A DNA stretch of 64,000 nt from Desulfogranum japonicum DSM 18378 (GTDB lineage: Bacteria > Desulfobacterota > Desulfobulbia > Desulfobulbales > Desulfobulbaceae): assembly GCF_000429945.1 (NCBI RefSeq), contig NZ_AUCV01000014.1:62001-126000 (forward strand). The letters are read 5' to 3'. The notes under the pieces were generated by a model. The model searched no databases. It saw only the letters and a list, made by a program, of their open reading frames with translations, and was not told the origin of the DNA. The position numbers and the translations under genes are program-made. Below, piece by piece: positions 8,418 through 15,785 of the stretch (positions are counted from its first letter, which is position 1; each line of letters begins with the position of its first letter).

Positions 8418-9696
8418 AAATATGAAGAAAGATAACATCTCGTTCGTCGTCAAAAATAACCTGTGTGTCGGATGTGGTATTTGCGAAGATGTTTGCTCTA
8501 CACACAAGGCAATTACGATTGTACGTACAGCTACCCTACATGTGCCGGAAGTAGATCAGCAAACGTGTAATAATTGTGGGCTTTGTCTTAACATATGCCC
8601 TGGCGCAGGAATAGCACTGCATGATTACTCTGAGAAACTCTTTAGCGATGAGAATATTTTGCAAGATACATATATTGGCAGATATTTGAACTGTTACTCT
8701 GGGTATAGCAATGATTACGATATCAGATATCATAGTGCATCAGGCGGACTTGTGACTCAGTTTCTGGTCTATCTCCTGGAAAAGAAGATAATTGACGGAG
8801 CAGTGGTTGTTGGATTTCAGGATAAAGACGTTACTGCGCCGAAAGTTTATATAGCTGAAAATAAAAAAGATGTTTTGCAAGGAAAAAGTTCAAAATATTG
8901 CCCTGTTTCTTATAATTCGATTGTGCCTCAACTCAAGGAGCGAGGTGGGAAATATGTAGTAGTTGGGCTTCCATGCCATATTCACGCGTTTAGAAAATAC
9001 GAAAATATCCATAATTGGTTACAGGAAAAAGTGCTGGGATATTTTTCAATATATTGTAGTGGAACAAAGAATTTTCTTTCTCAGGACTTCCTCTTTCAAC
9101 GGTTTAATATTGATAAACCTCAATTAAAGAAATTTGCTTATAGAGATGACGGCTGTCTTGGGTTCATGCGAGCTGAGTATAATGATGATTCTGTAAAGAA
9201 AATTAATTACTTGGATTATTATCGTTCGATGAGAGGATTTTTTACACCTGTCAGGTGTACGCTGTGCACAGATTATTATGGAGAACTTGCCGATGTCTGT
9301 TTTGGTGATATACATGTGGGTGAATATAGAGATGATAAAGTGGGGGTAAACTCCTTGGTAGTTCGTTCACCGTATTTTAAACGATTGCTTATTCAGGCAC
9401 AAAGTGAAGGAAGTATTACTCTCAATGAGATCGATAAGAAAACAGTTAACGATTCCCAACTCTTTATTTATAAGCACAAAAAAGGTCCAGGTATTGCAAC
9501 CGCTCTCAAATTAAGAAAAATGCTGGGAAAGACGGTGCCGGAGTACGATGTAGATATGAAGTTATATCTAAAATTTAAATATGTTCTACGGGAAATACAG
9601 AATGCTATTTTTAGAGTAATTGGAAAAACACGCTCTTTGTGGTTTATGATTCATTGGCTGGATATAATTACATCTAAAAATTCATCAACTCGTTGA
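8410..9696 (+). CDS. FrhB-like F420 hydrogenase/dehydrogenase beta-subunit family protein with 2x[4Fe-4S]
   Basis: Domain order: an N-terminal bacterial-ferredoxin module with two cluster motifs (C19-x2-C22-x2-C25-x3-C29 and C53-x2-C56-x2-C59-x3-C63), then the FrhB_FdhB N- and C-terminal domains. The latter include HSASGGLVTQFL and VVGLPCHIHAFR, plus a Cys-rich CTLCTDYYGELADVCFGD segment typical of the family. I start at ATG 8410, overlapping the pyruvyl transferase by 8 bp with GAGAG just upstream; an earlier in-frame ATG lies deep in that gene. The family includes F420-reducing hydrogenase beta subunits, but members inside EPS loci sit beside pyruvyl transferases and their substrate is not established. 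A redox step on a sugar or on the pyruvate donor is possible. It is unlikely to be a hydrogenase, since no partner subunits are present. Confidence 0.82.
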   Translation: MVENMKKDNISFVVKNNLCVGCGICEDVCSTHKAITIVRTATLHVPEVDQQTCNNCGLCLNICPGAGIALHDYSEKLFSDENILQDTYIGRYLNCYSGYSNDYDIRYHSASGGLVTQFLVYLLEKKIIDGAVVVGFQDKDVTAPKVYIAENKKDVLQGKSSKYCPVSYNSIVPQLKERGGKYVVVGLPCHIHAFRKYENIHNWLQEKVLGYFSIYCSGTKNFLSQDFLFQRFNIDKPQLKKFAYRDDGCLGFMRAEYNDDSVKKINYLDYYRSMRGFFTPVRCTLCTDYYGELADVCFGDIHVGEYRDDKVGVNSLVVRSPYFKRLLIQAQSEGSITLNEIDKKTVNDSQLFIYKHKKGPGIATALKLRKMLGKTVPEYDVDMKLYLKFKYVLREIQNAIFRVIGKTRSLWFMIHWLDIITSKNSSTR

Positions 9697-12152
9697 TTGA
9701 TGCATTCCTTATGTGGGCTCTCGGCAAGATAATATTGTTTGCTTGTAGTACCCATGCTCAGCTGAAGAGGTATTACGCTCATAGGATGATTATCACTCAA
9801 GCGGTGGTGTTCATTGTCGCCTTATCGTGTGTTTGCGTTTTTCCTGTTCAAGCTGATAGAGGACAGGCTCCTGGAGCTGTGATCTATGTTGCTGCTCACG
9901 GCAACGATAGTGGCGACGGTTCGATCGCTTCACCGCTGGCATCTATTGTTGCAGCACAGCGGAAGATTCGTGAGTGGAAAAGTTTAAAAGGTTTACCTCG
10001 AGGTGGAGTCACAGTTGAGATTTTTGGCGGATGGTATCAATTGATGGAGCCTATTGAATTCACATCAGAAGATTCCGGCACTGCTGAGGCACCGATTGTC
10101 TACCGAGCTCGGGGCGGAGACAAAGTGGTTTTGTCCGGTGGCCGATTTGTTACAAATTGGCAGCAAGTTACCATGCGTAACAATCCAACCGGCTATAAAC
10201 AACTGGATCCCTCGGCCCAGGGCAAAGTTTATCAGGCTGAACTGACAGAACTTGGGATTACCGAGTATGGTGATCTTTTGTATGACGCCGAGTGGAAAAT
10301 ACAATACCGCCACAGTAAGGATGACAACCAGCGAGAAGCAATCTTTGGCGACGCATTGGCTGCAAAACAAGAAGTTGAGCGTACAGGCAGAAAAATCGAA
10401 CCACGACTCGAGTTATTCTATAACAATGAACCGATGACGCTTTCCCGTTGGCCAAACAGTCGCTTTGCTTCTATCGACAAGGCACTCGGAAAGACAGAAT
10501 TTCATGTCCGTCGTCTGCAAGGTCGTCGTGAGGGGATTTTTAGTGTCCATAGGCTGAGTGGATGCCATGAGGGGCAGGGGAGGTGCGGCGATAACTATCC
10601 CAGCCGGTGGATAAACGAAAAAAACGCTATGGTTCGTGGCTATTGGTTTCGCGATTGGGTTGTCCAGACTCAGAAGATCGCTTCAATCGATCCTGAACAA
10701 CCAATAATTACACTTGCTGAGCCGTATCACCTGCAAGGGTACCGAAATGGCATGTGGTTTTTTGGGTTCAATATGCTGTGTGAAATCGACAAGCCCGGCG
10801 AGTGGTATCTTGATCGTGAGAATGGCACGCTCTATTTCTGGCCACCGAAGCCGTTGGAAAACGCTAAGACAGAGGTATCTGTCACTGACGGGCTTTTTCG
10901 GCTGAATGACACAGGGTACATCACCTTGCATGGGTTGAACCTCGAAACCATTCGCGGCACTGCGGTGCGGATAAAAAACAGCGAAAACTGCAGAGTAACC
11001 GGCTGCGTGATTCGAAACGCAACCAATTATGGCGTTACCATTGTCGATGGGAAGAATTGCTCTGTGATTGGCTGCGACATCTCCGCAACTGGTGGCGGTG
11101 GGGTTTTTATGGCTGGCGGAGATCGACAGCAACTGGTTTCGGCCGGTCACGCCGTCGAAAATTGTCATATCCACCACTTTGCACGCTGGGACCGGACCTA
11201 TCGCCCTGGTATCCTGATGACAGGTGTCGGGCTCCGAGCTTCGCACAATCTGATCCACCACGCTCCGCATTCAGCGATCATTTACGGCGGACCACTGCAT
11301 CGAATCGATTTCAACGAGATCCATAATGTCTGCCAGGAATCGCACGATTGCGGTGCGATCTATGGTGGAAGGAGCTGGTGTATGCGTGGCAATGTTTTCG
11401 AATACAACTATCTCCACCACATCTGTGGCAAGGGCGGCAGAGCCAGCAATGGGATTTACCTCGACGACGGCAATTCCGGTGCAACAATTCGGGGAAATGT
11501 ATTTCACAAACTTCGACGTCCGGTTCTTATCGGTGGTGGACGCGATAACCTGGTTGAAAATAATATCTTTATCGACTGCCCGCAGGCTTTTCATATGGAT
11601 GGCCGGTATGCCCCTGGAAACTGGGCTGCGCGAATCGGCGATAAACGAATTAAAAAGGCTCGCAAAACGGGTATTCTCAATGGCGTCCGATTCAGCGAGC
11701 CTCCTTACAGCGTTTATTTTCCCAAACTGGCGAAGATGATGGACAACCAGCCGACTCAGCCCATGGGGAACATACTGCGAGGGAATATTTTTTGGCAAGG
11801 TGACAGGCAAAATCTTCAGCGATTAAACAGGAAAAAACTGCCATCAAAAAAAAGGTGGCGACAGGAAGAGTGGTGGTTTCATATCCATAAAAGCGTGTGG
11901 GATCTTGTGAGTATCGAAAACAACCTGATTGATGAGGATCCAAAATTTGTCGATGAGAAGAGTGGAGATTTTCAGCTCAGAAATGACTCCCCTGCCTGGA
12001 AGATCGGATTCAAAGCAATCCCTTTTGAAACAATCGGGCTTTACCAGGATGATACCCGCGCAAGATGGCCAGTGACCCACAAAATCACGCCGTTGCCAGG
12101 AATACCAGAGAGACGACCTGGAAAAAATGCTAAACCAAGCCCAGTTGAATAG
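9693..12152 (+). CDS. Secreted right-handed parallel beta-helix protein (pectate-lyase-like fold)
   Basis: An 819-residue protein. The N-terminus has a hydrophobic export signal; the best-looking signal peptide starts at the ATG at 9786 and ends near FPVQA, although the frame is open from TTG 9693 with a 4 bp overlap to the previous gene. Mature sequence begins with VIYVAAHGNDSGDGS, the usual opening of DUF1565-like beta-helix proteins. The centre (about residues 400-640) has runs of Asn/Gly/Val-rich coils such as HGLNLETIRGTAVRIKNSEN and NHLIHH-like turns, matching parallel beta-helix rungs. The C-terminus FETIGLYQDDTRARWPV resembles a family common in Planctomycetes and Bacteroidetes. It probably acts in the periplasm or outside as a polysaccharide lyase, hydrolase or epimerase on the exopolymer. 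No catalytic residues could be assigned. Confidence 0.75.
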   Translation: MIDAFLMWALGKIILFACSTHAQLKRYYAHRMIITQAVVFIVALSCVCVFPVQADRGQAPGAVIYVAAHGNDSGDGSIASPLASIVAAQRKIREWKSLKGLPRGGVTVEIFGGWYQLMEPIEFTSEDSGTAEAPIVYRARGGDKVVLSGGRFVTNWQQVTMRNNPTGYKQLDPSAQGKVYQAELTELGITEYGDLLYDAEWKIQYRHSKDDNQREAIFGDALAAKQEVERTGRKIEPRLELFYNNEPMTLSRWPNSRFASIDKALGKTEFHVRRLQGRREGIFSVHRLSGCHEGQGRCGDNYPSRWINEKNAMVRGYWFRDWVVQTQKIASIDPEQPIITLAEPYHLQGYRNGMWFFGFNMLCEIDKPGEWYLDRENGTLYFWPPKPLENAKTEVSVTDGLFRLNDTGYITLHGLNLETIRGTAVRIKNSENCRVTGCVIRNATNYGVTIVDGKNCSVIGCDISATGGGGVFMAGGDRQQLVSAGHAVENCHIHHFARWDRTYRPGILMTGVGLRASHNLIHHAPHSAIIYGGPLHRIDFNEIHNVCQESHDCGAIYGGRSWCMRGNVFEYNYLHHICGKGGRASNGIYLDDGNSGATIRGNVFHKLRRPVLIGGGRDNLVENNIFIDCPQAFHMDGRYAPGNWAARIGDKRIKKARKTGILNGVRFSEPPYSVYFPKLAKMMDNQPTQPMGNILRGNIFWQGDRQNLQRLNRKKLPSKKRWRQEEWWFHIHKSVWDLVSIENNLIDEDPKFVDEKSGDFQLRNDSPAWKIGFKAIPFETIGLYQDDTRARWPVTHKITPLPGIPERRPGKNAKPSPVE

Positions 12153-12158
12153 ATAGTT

Positions 12159-13340
12159 GTGTCTCAGGATATCGTTGGTAAATACAGTGTTCAACGTACT
12201 GCACACTATGTATGGAAATTGCTTTCACCCTGTAATGAAGAGCTAACTGACCATGATTGTCAAGAAATAGGGCCGGATTTCGTCGACTTTGTCAGTGTGA
12301 ACTGGGTTACCGCTTTTTGTTATGAGCGGTTACGGGAAACCTCAGCCATTTATGGATTGACAGAGGAATTACAAGACAGATTACGCAAAGAGTGCCTTGC
12401 AAACCGTCTCCGTAACAGCCTGTTGAAAACAGCTTTAACCGAGCTTTTGCGCACCTTTCATGAGCAAGGAATTGAGGTGGTATTGCTGAAAGGTGCTGCA
12501 ACGTTCAGCGATGGTTTATATCCTCAACTTGGTGCCCGGTGGATGGTGGACCTGGACCTTCTGATACGAGAGAATCTCCTGGGCAAGGCCAGGGAGATAT
12601 TGATCGCAGCTGGCTACCAGGAGGTGGTAGACCCGGACAAAGAGCGTGACGGCCTGGCCACTGATGCCCGGCACGCACACATAAACGAGTATGCCAAACC
12701 CGGAACTCCAGTGGTAATAGAGTTGCATTACCATGTCTCCTATGGGCATGGCGCGTATGTGCTGCCTGTGGATGTGGCCTGGGAGAATACACTGCCCACA
12801 GAGGTCGACGGTGTGCCATGCCTTGTGCTTAACCCTACATATCGGCTGCTTCACAATACCGTCCATGGGCTGCTTCCTTCCCGGGATTTTATCAAAGGAG
12901 ATATACGTATGTGGCACTTGCTGGAGTTCGGCTATCTGGTTTCTCGATACCAGAATAAGATTGATTGGCAGGTGTGGATAGAGGCTGGAGAACGAGGGAA
13001 GTACAAAACTGCTTTTCATGCATGGTTATTACTTGCTCAGGAATTGATGGGGCTGCCCTGGCCTTTAGAAGATACACCGTCAACCATCGGCAAACTGCAT
13101 GCTATGCGTTTACAGTACGGTACGGTGCTTGGTCCTGCAGCACATAATTCCTGGCTGGTACAATCGCTGACTTTACAGGAAAAAAGCTGGCTGTTGTTGA
13201 ATAAACTCTATTATTATAGTACGTTACCTGTTTGGAGCTGGCAAAATGTCTGCTATACAGGAGGCAAGGGCCATTTTTCTGTGCGTATTCGATTTTTTAT
13301 CAGGAAAATGCTGAACCGCAAAAGCTGGATTAAGATATAG
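12159..13340 (+). CDS. PF14907-type nucleotidyltransferase family protein
   Basis: A 393-residue protein starting at GTG, 6 bp after the beta-helix gene. The diagnostic part is VVLLKGAATFSDGLYPQLGARWMVDLDLLIRE (about residues 107-138), the LKG...Y...R...DiDlLv pattern of the uncharacterised nucleotidyltransferase family NTP_transf_5, with an Asp pair (VDLDLL) standing for the metal-binding residues. It is followed by a helical C-terminal half with conserved-looking H...H (VIELHYHV). Members are common in EPS and exosortase-type loci of Proteobacteria, often with PqqD-like and kinase-like genes; here a PqqD-like gene lies 5 kb downstream. The reaction is not known. It could nucleotidylate a sugar, protein or small molecule. 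Cytoplasmic by lack of signal or TM. Confidence 0.75.
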   Translation: MSQDIVGKYSVQRTAHYVWKLLSPCNEELTDHDCQEIGPDFVDFVSVNWVTAFCYERLRETSAIYGLTEELQDRLRKECLANRLRNSLLKTALTELLRTFHEQGIEVVLLKGAATFSDGLYPQLGARWMVDLDLLIRENLLGKAREILIAAGYQEVVDPDKERDGLATDARHAHINEYAKPGTPVVIELHYHVSYGHGAYVLPVDVAWENTLPTEVDGVPCLVLNPTYRLLHNTVHGLLPSRDFIKGDIRMWHLLEFGYLVSRYQNKIDWQVWIEAGERGKYKTAFHAWLLLAQELMGLPWPLEDTPSTIGKLHAMRLQYGTVLGPAAHNSWLVQSLTLQEKSWLLLNKLYYYSTLPVWSWQNVCYTGGKGHFSVRIRFFIRKMLNRKSWIKI

Positions 13341-13344
13341 TCAT

Positions 13345-14616
13345 ATGAAAAATCTAGTAATCGCAACATCAATAAGTCTGTTTTGCAGTGGTGCACTTAC
13401 CTGCTCCGGTCATGCAGAGCAAAGTGAAGTGGATTCTTCTTTCTTTGGTGGCGGAGGATACTTTCACCCCTACATCAGCACCACCGGGATGTACGATGAT
13501 AATGTATACAAAAGCGAAGATGATACACAGAGCGACACCGCTATTATCGTTTCCCCTGGTATATGGGTGGCATTTCCAACAACCAGGAAACAGGTAATGA
13601 AGGTCGAGACAACCAACCTGACACCTGGTGGTTTGCGCATGCAGCAGGACAGAGGGCAACGGTTCAGGAGAATGCAGGGATATCTGCATTATGGAGGTTC
13701 ATTCACCCGATTTAATGAAGCCACTGATACAGATAGCGATGATCATCGTGTGGAAGGGTATTTTGCTTTCAACACCAAAGGCGGACTGACCTTGGAAATC
13801 ATGGATTTTTACCTGGATGGTCATAATGACTGGGGCGAAGGTATTTCCGATGGGTTTGATACCTTTACAAGTAATTTGGTGGGTGGCCGAGCCACATATG
13901 ACATTGGTGCCCGCTTCAGGGTGAGGGCCTCATATTCTGTTTATACTGTAGGGTACGACCAGGATTATAATGCTACTCGCGACAGGCAGGATAATAAACT
14001 GTCCACGCGGTTGTACTATAAGTTATCCCCTAAAAAATCGGCTCTTGTCGGCTATGACTTCCTGGATGTCGATTACGACCAGTGGGAATCCCTCAATTCC
14101 AAGCAGCATTATATGTTTGGCGGTTTTCGCTGGCGAGCAAGCGAAAAAACCATGGGCGAGGTCAAGGCAGGGTACCAGACAAAAGATTATGCAGATTCTG
14201 GGTATAACAGTGACGGAGATTTTTTTCTTTCTGCCTGGATGGATTATGAGTTAACCGGAAAAACTGCATTGCGACTGTTGGCGGATCGCATTTATGAGGA
14301 GCCTGGTTCCTATACTGTGGAAAGCAAGCTTTCTACACGCGGTAAACTTGTTCTTAGCCATCAGCTGACCTCCAAATTTGAAACAAGGCTTTCTGGGGAA
14401 TATATTGCTACCTCCTACAACGGCGAGTACGTGTATAACGATGTCACTTATGAACGGGAGGATGACGAGTATAGCATGGAAGCCCTGATTGAGTACAATA
14501 TTCAGGATTGGTTATCCACCCAGTTGAAATATAAGTATTACAGACGGGATACCAATGTAGATGGATTATCCTATGATGATAATCGATTCCTGCTGGGGGT
14601 TACCTGTTCTCTCTGA
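13345..14616 (+). CDS. Outer-membrane beta-barrel protein, BBP2-like (PF10082 type)
   Basis: A 423-residue protein with a cleavable signal peptide (MKNLVIATSISLFCSGALTCSGHA). This is followed by FHPYISTTGMYDDNVYKSEDD, the typical start of putative beta-barrel porin 2 proteins found in EPS loci. The rest alternates amphipathic strands rich in Tyr, Asp and Gly and ends in a strand with LLGVTCSL; the last residue is not the usual aromatic, although the strand pattern is clear. The ATG is 4 bp after the previous stop. By position it is likely the outer-membrane exit or a barrel partner for the exported polysaccharide, working beside the short Wza-like lipoprotein encoded next. Short Wza-like proteins lack the C-terminal pore helix, so a separate barrel makes sense; this is inference. 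Confidence 0.78.
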   Translation: MKNLVIATSISLFCSGALTCSGHAEQSEVDSSFFGGGGYFHPYISTTGMYDDNVYKSEDDTQSDTAIIVSPGIWVAFPTTRKQVMKVETTNLTPGGLRMQQDRGQRFRRMQGYLHYGGSFTRFNEATDTDSDDHRVEGYFAFNTKGGLTLEIMDFYLDGHNDWGEGISDGFDTFTSNLVGGRATYDIGARFRVRASYSVYTVGYDQDYNATRDRQDNKLSTRLYYKLSPKKSALVGYDFLDVDYDQWESLNSKQHYMFGGFRWRASEKTMGEVKAGYQTKDYADSGYNSDGDFFLSAWMDYELTGKTALRLLADRIYEEPGSYTVESKLSTRGKLVLSHQLTSKFETRLSGEYIATSYNGEYVYNDVTYEREDDEYSMEALIEYNIQDWLSTQLKYKYYRRDTNVDGLSYDDNRFLLGVTCSL

Positions 14617-14641
14617 GTGTGTGCTGAGGCAAGATTCAAAA

Positions 14642-14719
14642 GGTAATCGGGCACAGGGTGCTTGATCTTCCGGTAAGCCAGGCTGAACGCGGAGAGATCG
14701 AGTGCAGAGTGATCAGTTA
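14642..14719. repeat. Degenerate short copy of the MITE-like element
   Basis: GTAATCGGGCACAGGGTGCTT at the left and GTGATCAGTTAT at the right resemble the inner left end (GTAACTGGTCACAGGTGCTT) and the right end of the full elements. The interior is shorter and diverged, with only GATCGAGTGCAGAG recalling the usual GATCGTGCAAAG. It fills most of the 160 bp between the barrel and the Wza-like gene. Confidence 0.45.
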
Positions 14720-14775
14720 TGCGGAAGTCGCAGAGTATGGGTTTTATTGGATTTACTACATAAAAAAGGATTGAA

Positions 14776-15567
14776 ATGCAGGTACATAAAGTTATAGCCA
14801 TATTGTTGTTCATCTTGATTGCATCGTGCTATAGCACATTCGCGGCTAGTGAATATGTGGTCGGACCGGAAGATGTGCTTGATGTATCAGTGTATGATCA
14901 TCCGGAGATGACCTCAACCGTTCGGGTGGATGGCAGGGGAATGGTTATCTTACCCCTATTGGATGAAGTGAAAGTGGCAGGTTTGACCATTGGCGCAGTA
15001 TCCAAAAAGATCACCGATTTGTTGGCTGACGGGTACATTATCAATCCGCAGGTAAACGTGTTTGTGAAGACCTTCCGCGATCAGAAGGCGGTAATACTCG
15101 GGCAGGTGTTGAAGCCCGGCTTATATGAACTGCGTACCAAGACAACCCTCCTGGAATTGATTTCCCAGGCAGGCGGGTTAACCCCCGAAGCCGGGGATCT
15201 TGCAACCCTGAAACGTGAGACCAAGGAAGGGGTGCATGAAATGAAAATAGACCTGAAGAAGCTGGTGGACCAGGGTGATACCAGTTTGAATGTTCAGGTG
15301 ATGGATGGCGACAAGGTGTTCATTGTCAAGGCTGGGATTTTTTATGTGACCGGTGAAGTGAAAAAGCCGGATTCATATAAATATCAGGATGATTTGACCT
15401 TGATAAAGGCTGTGGCTTTGGCTGGCGGTTTTACGGATATTGCTTCCACCAGCGGTGTCAAAATTGTGCGCAAGATTAATGGAAAGGAAGAGGTCTTGAA
15501 ACGGATTGAAATGGATGAACCTGTTTTGCCCAATGATGTGATAGTGGTGCCTGAGAGCTTTTTTTAG
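14776..15567 (+). CDS. Wza-like polysaccharide export lipoprotein (Poly_export + SLBB domains)
   Basis: A 263-residue exported protein. The hydrophobic N-terminus ends in IASC, a fair lipobox, so Cys18 is a candidate lipid-attachment residue. SEYVVGPEDVLDVSVYDHPEMT opens the Poly_export domain (about residues 26-105). Two SLBB-type domains follow (about 107-185 and 190-255; VILGQVLKPGLYEL and FYVTGEVKKPDSYKY). It is shorter than E. coli Wza (about 380 residues) and lacks the C-terminal amphipathic helix that forms the outer-membrane pore. It would form the periplasmic channel that passes the polymer to the outer membrane, with the barrel protein encoded upstream as likely exit. The Wzc-like kinase follows after a 218 bp gap with REP-like palindromes. 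Confidence 0.88.
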   Translation: MQVHKVIAILLFILIASCYSTFAASEYVVGPEDVLDVSVYDHPEMTSTVRVDGRGMVILPLLDEVKVAGLTIGAVSKKITDLLADGYIINPQVNVFVKTFRDQKAVILGQVLKPGLYELRTKTTLLELISQAGGLTPEAGDLATLKRETKEGVHEMKIDLKKLVDQGDTSLNVQVMDGDKVFIVKAGIFYVTGEVKKPDSYKYQDDLTLIKAVALAGGFTDIASTSGVKIVRKINGKEEVLKRIEMDEPVLPNDVIVVPESFF

Positions 15568-15572
15568 TGGTT

Positions 15573-15735
15573 CGGTGCGTGTGAGGTACCCTGCAAAACT
15601 GGCTGTCTGAATCTTTTTATTTTATTCCTTGGCCAATAAAGCTTGGTGGTAAAGATAGGGTGCGTCGAACGTACCAAAAATTGAAGCCAAACCCTCGTCA
15701 TTGCTAGAGCATGTGGTGCGTGCAACGCATCGTAG
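15573..15735. repeat. Cluster of three REP-like palindromes
   Basis: Three related palindromic units: CGGTGCGTGTGAGGTACC (from 15573), ATAGGGTGCGTCGAACGTACC (15655-15675, opposite orientation) and TGTGGTGCGTGCAACGCATC (from 15712). The consensus over the window is GTGGTGCGTnnnACGCACCCTAC. They lie between the Wza-like and Wzc-like genes. Each can form a 6-7 bp hairpin, and neighbours in opposite orientation can pair over a longer distance. Confidence 0.6.
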
Positions 15736-15785
15736 AGGATATTCGCGTAATACCTGTTTGGTTAACCGGAGGTATCGGCAGGAAA

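Noticed and set aside
8410-9696. F420-reducing hydrogenase subunit
   Set aside because: No hydrogenase large or small subunit is present and the gene overlaps a pyruvyl transferase in an EPS locus.
10683-11270. 195-codon open frame antisense to the beta-helix gene
   Set aside because: It lies fully inside a well-supported gene on the other strand and its translation has no domain-like pattern.
15573-15735. REP-like palindromes as rho-independent terminators
   Set aside because: The hairpins are short and not followed by T-tracts; they occur in both orientations and at several gene borders.
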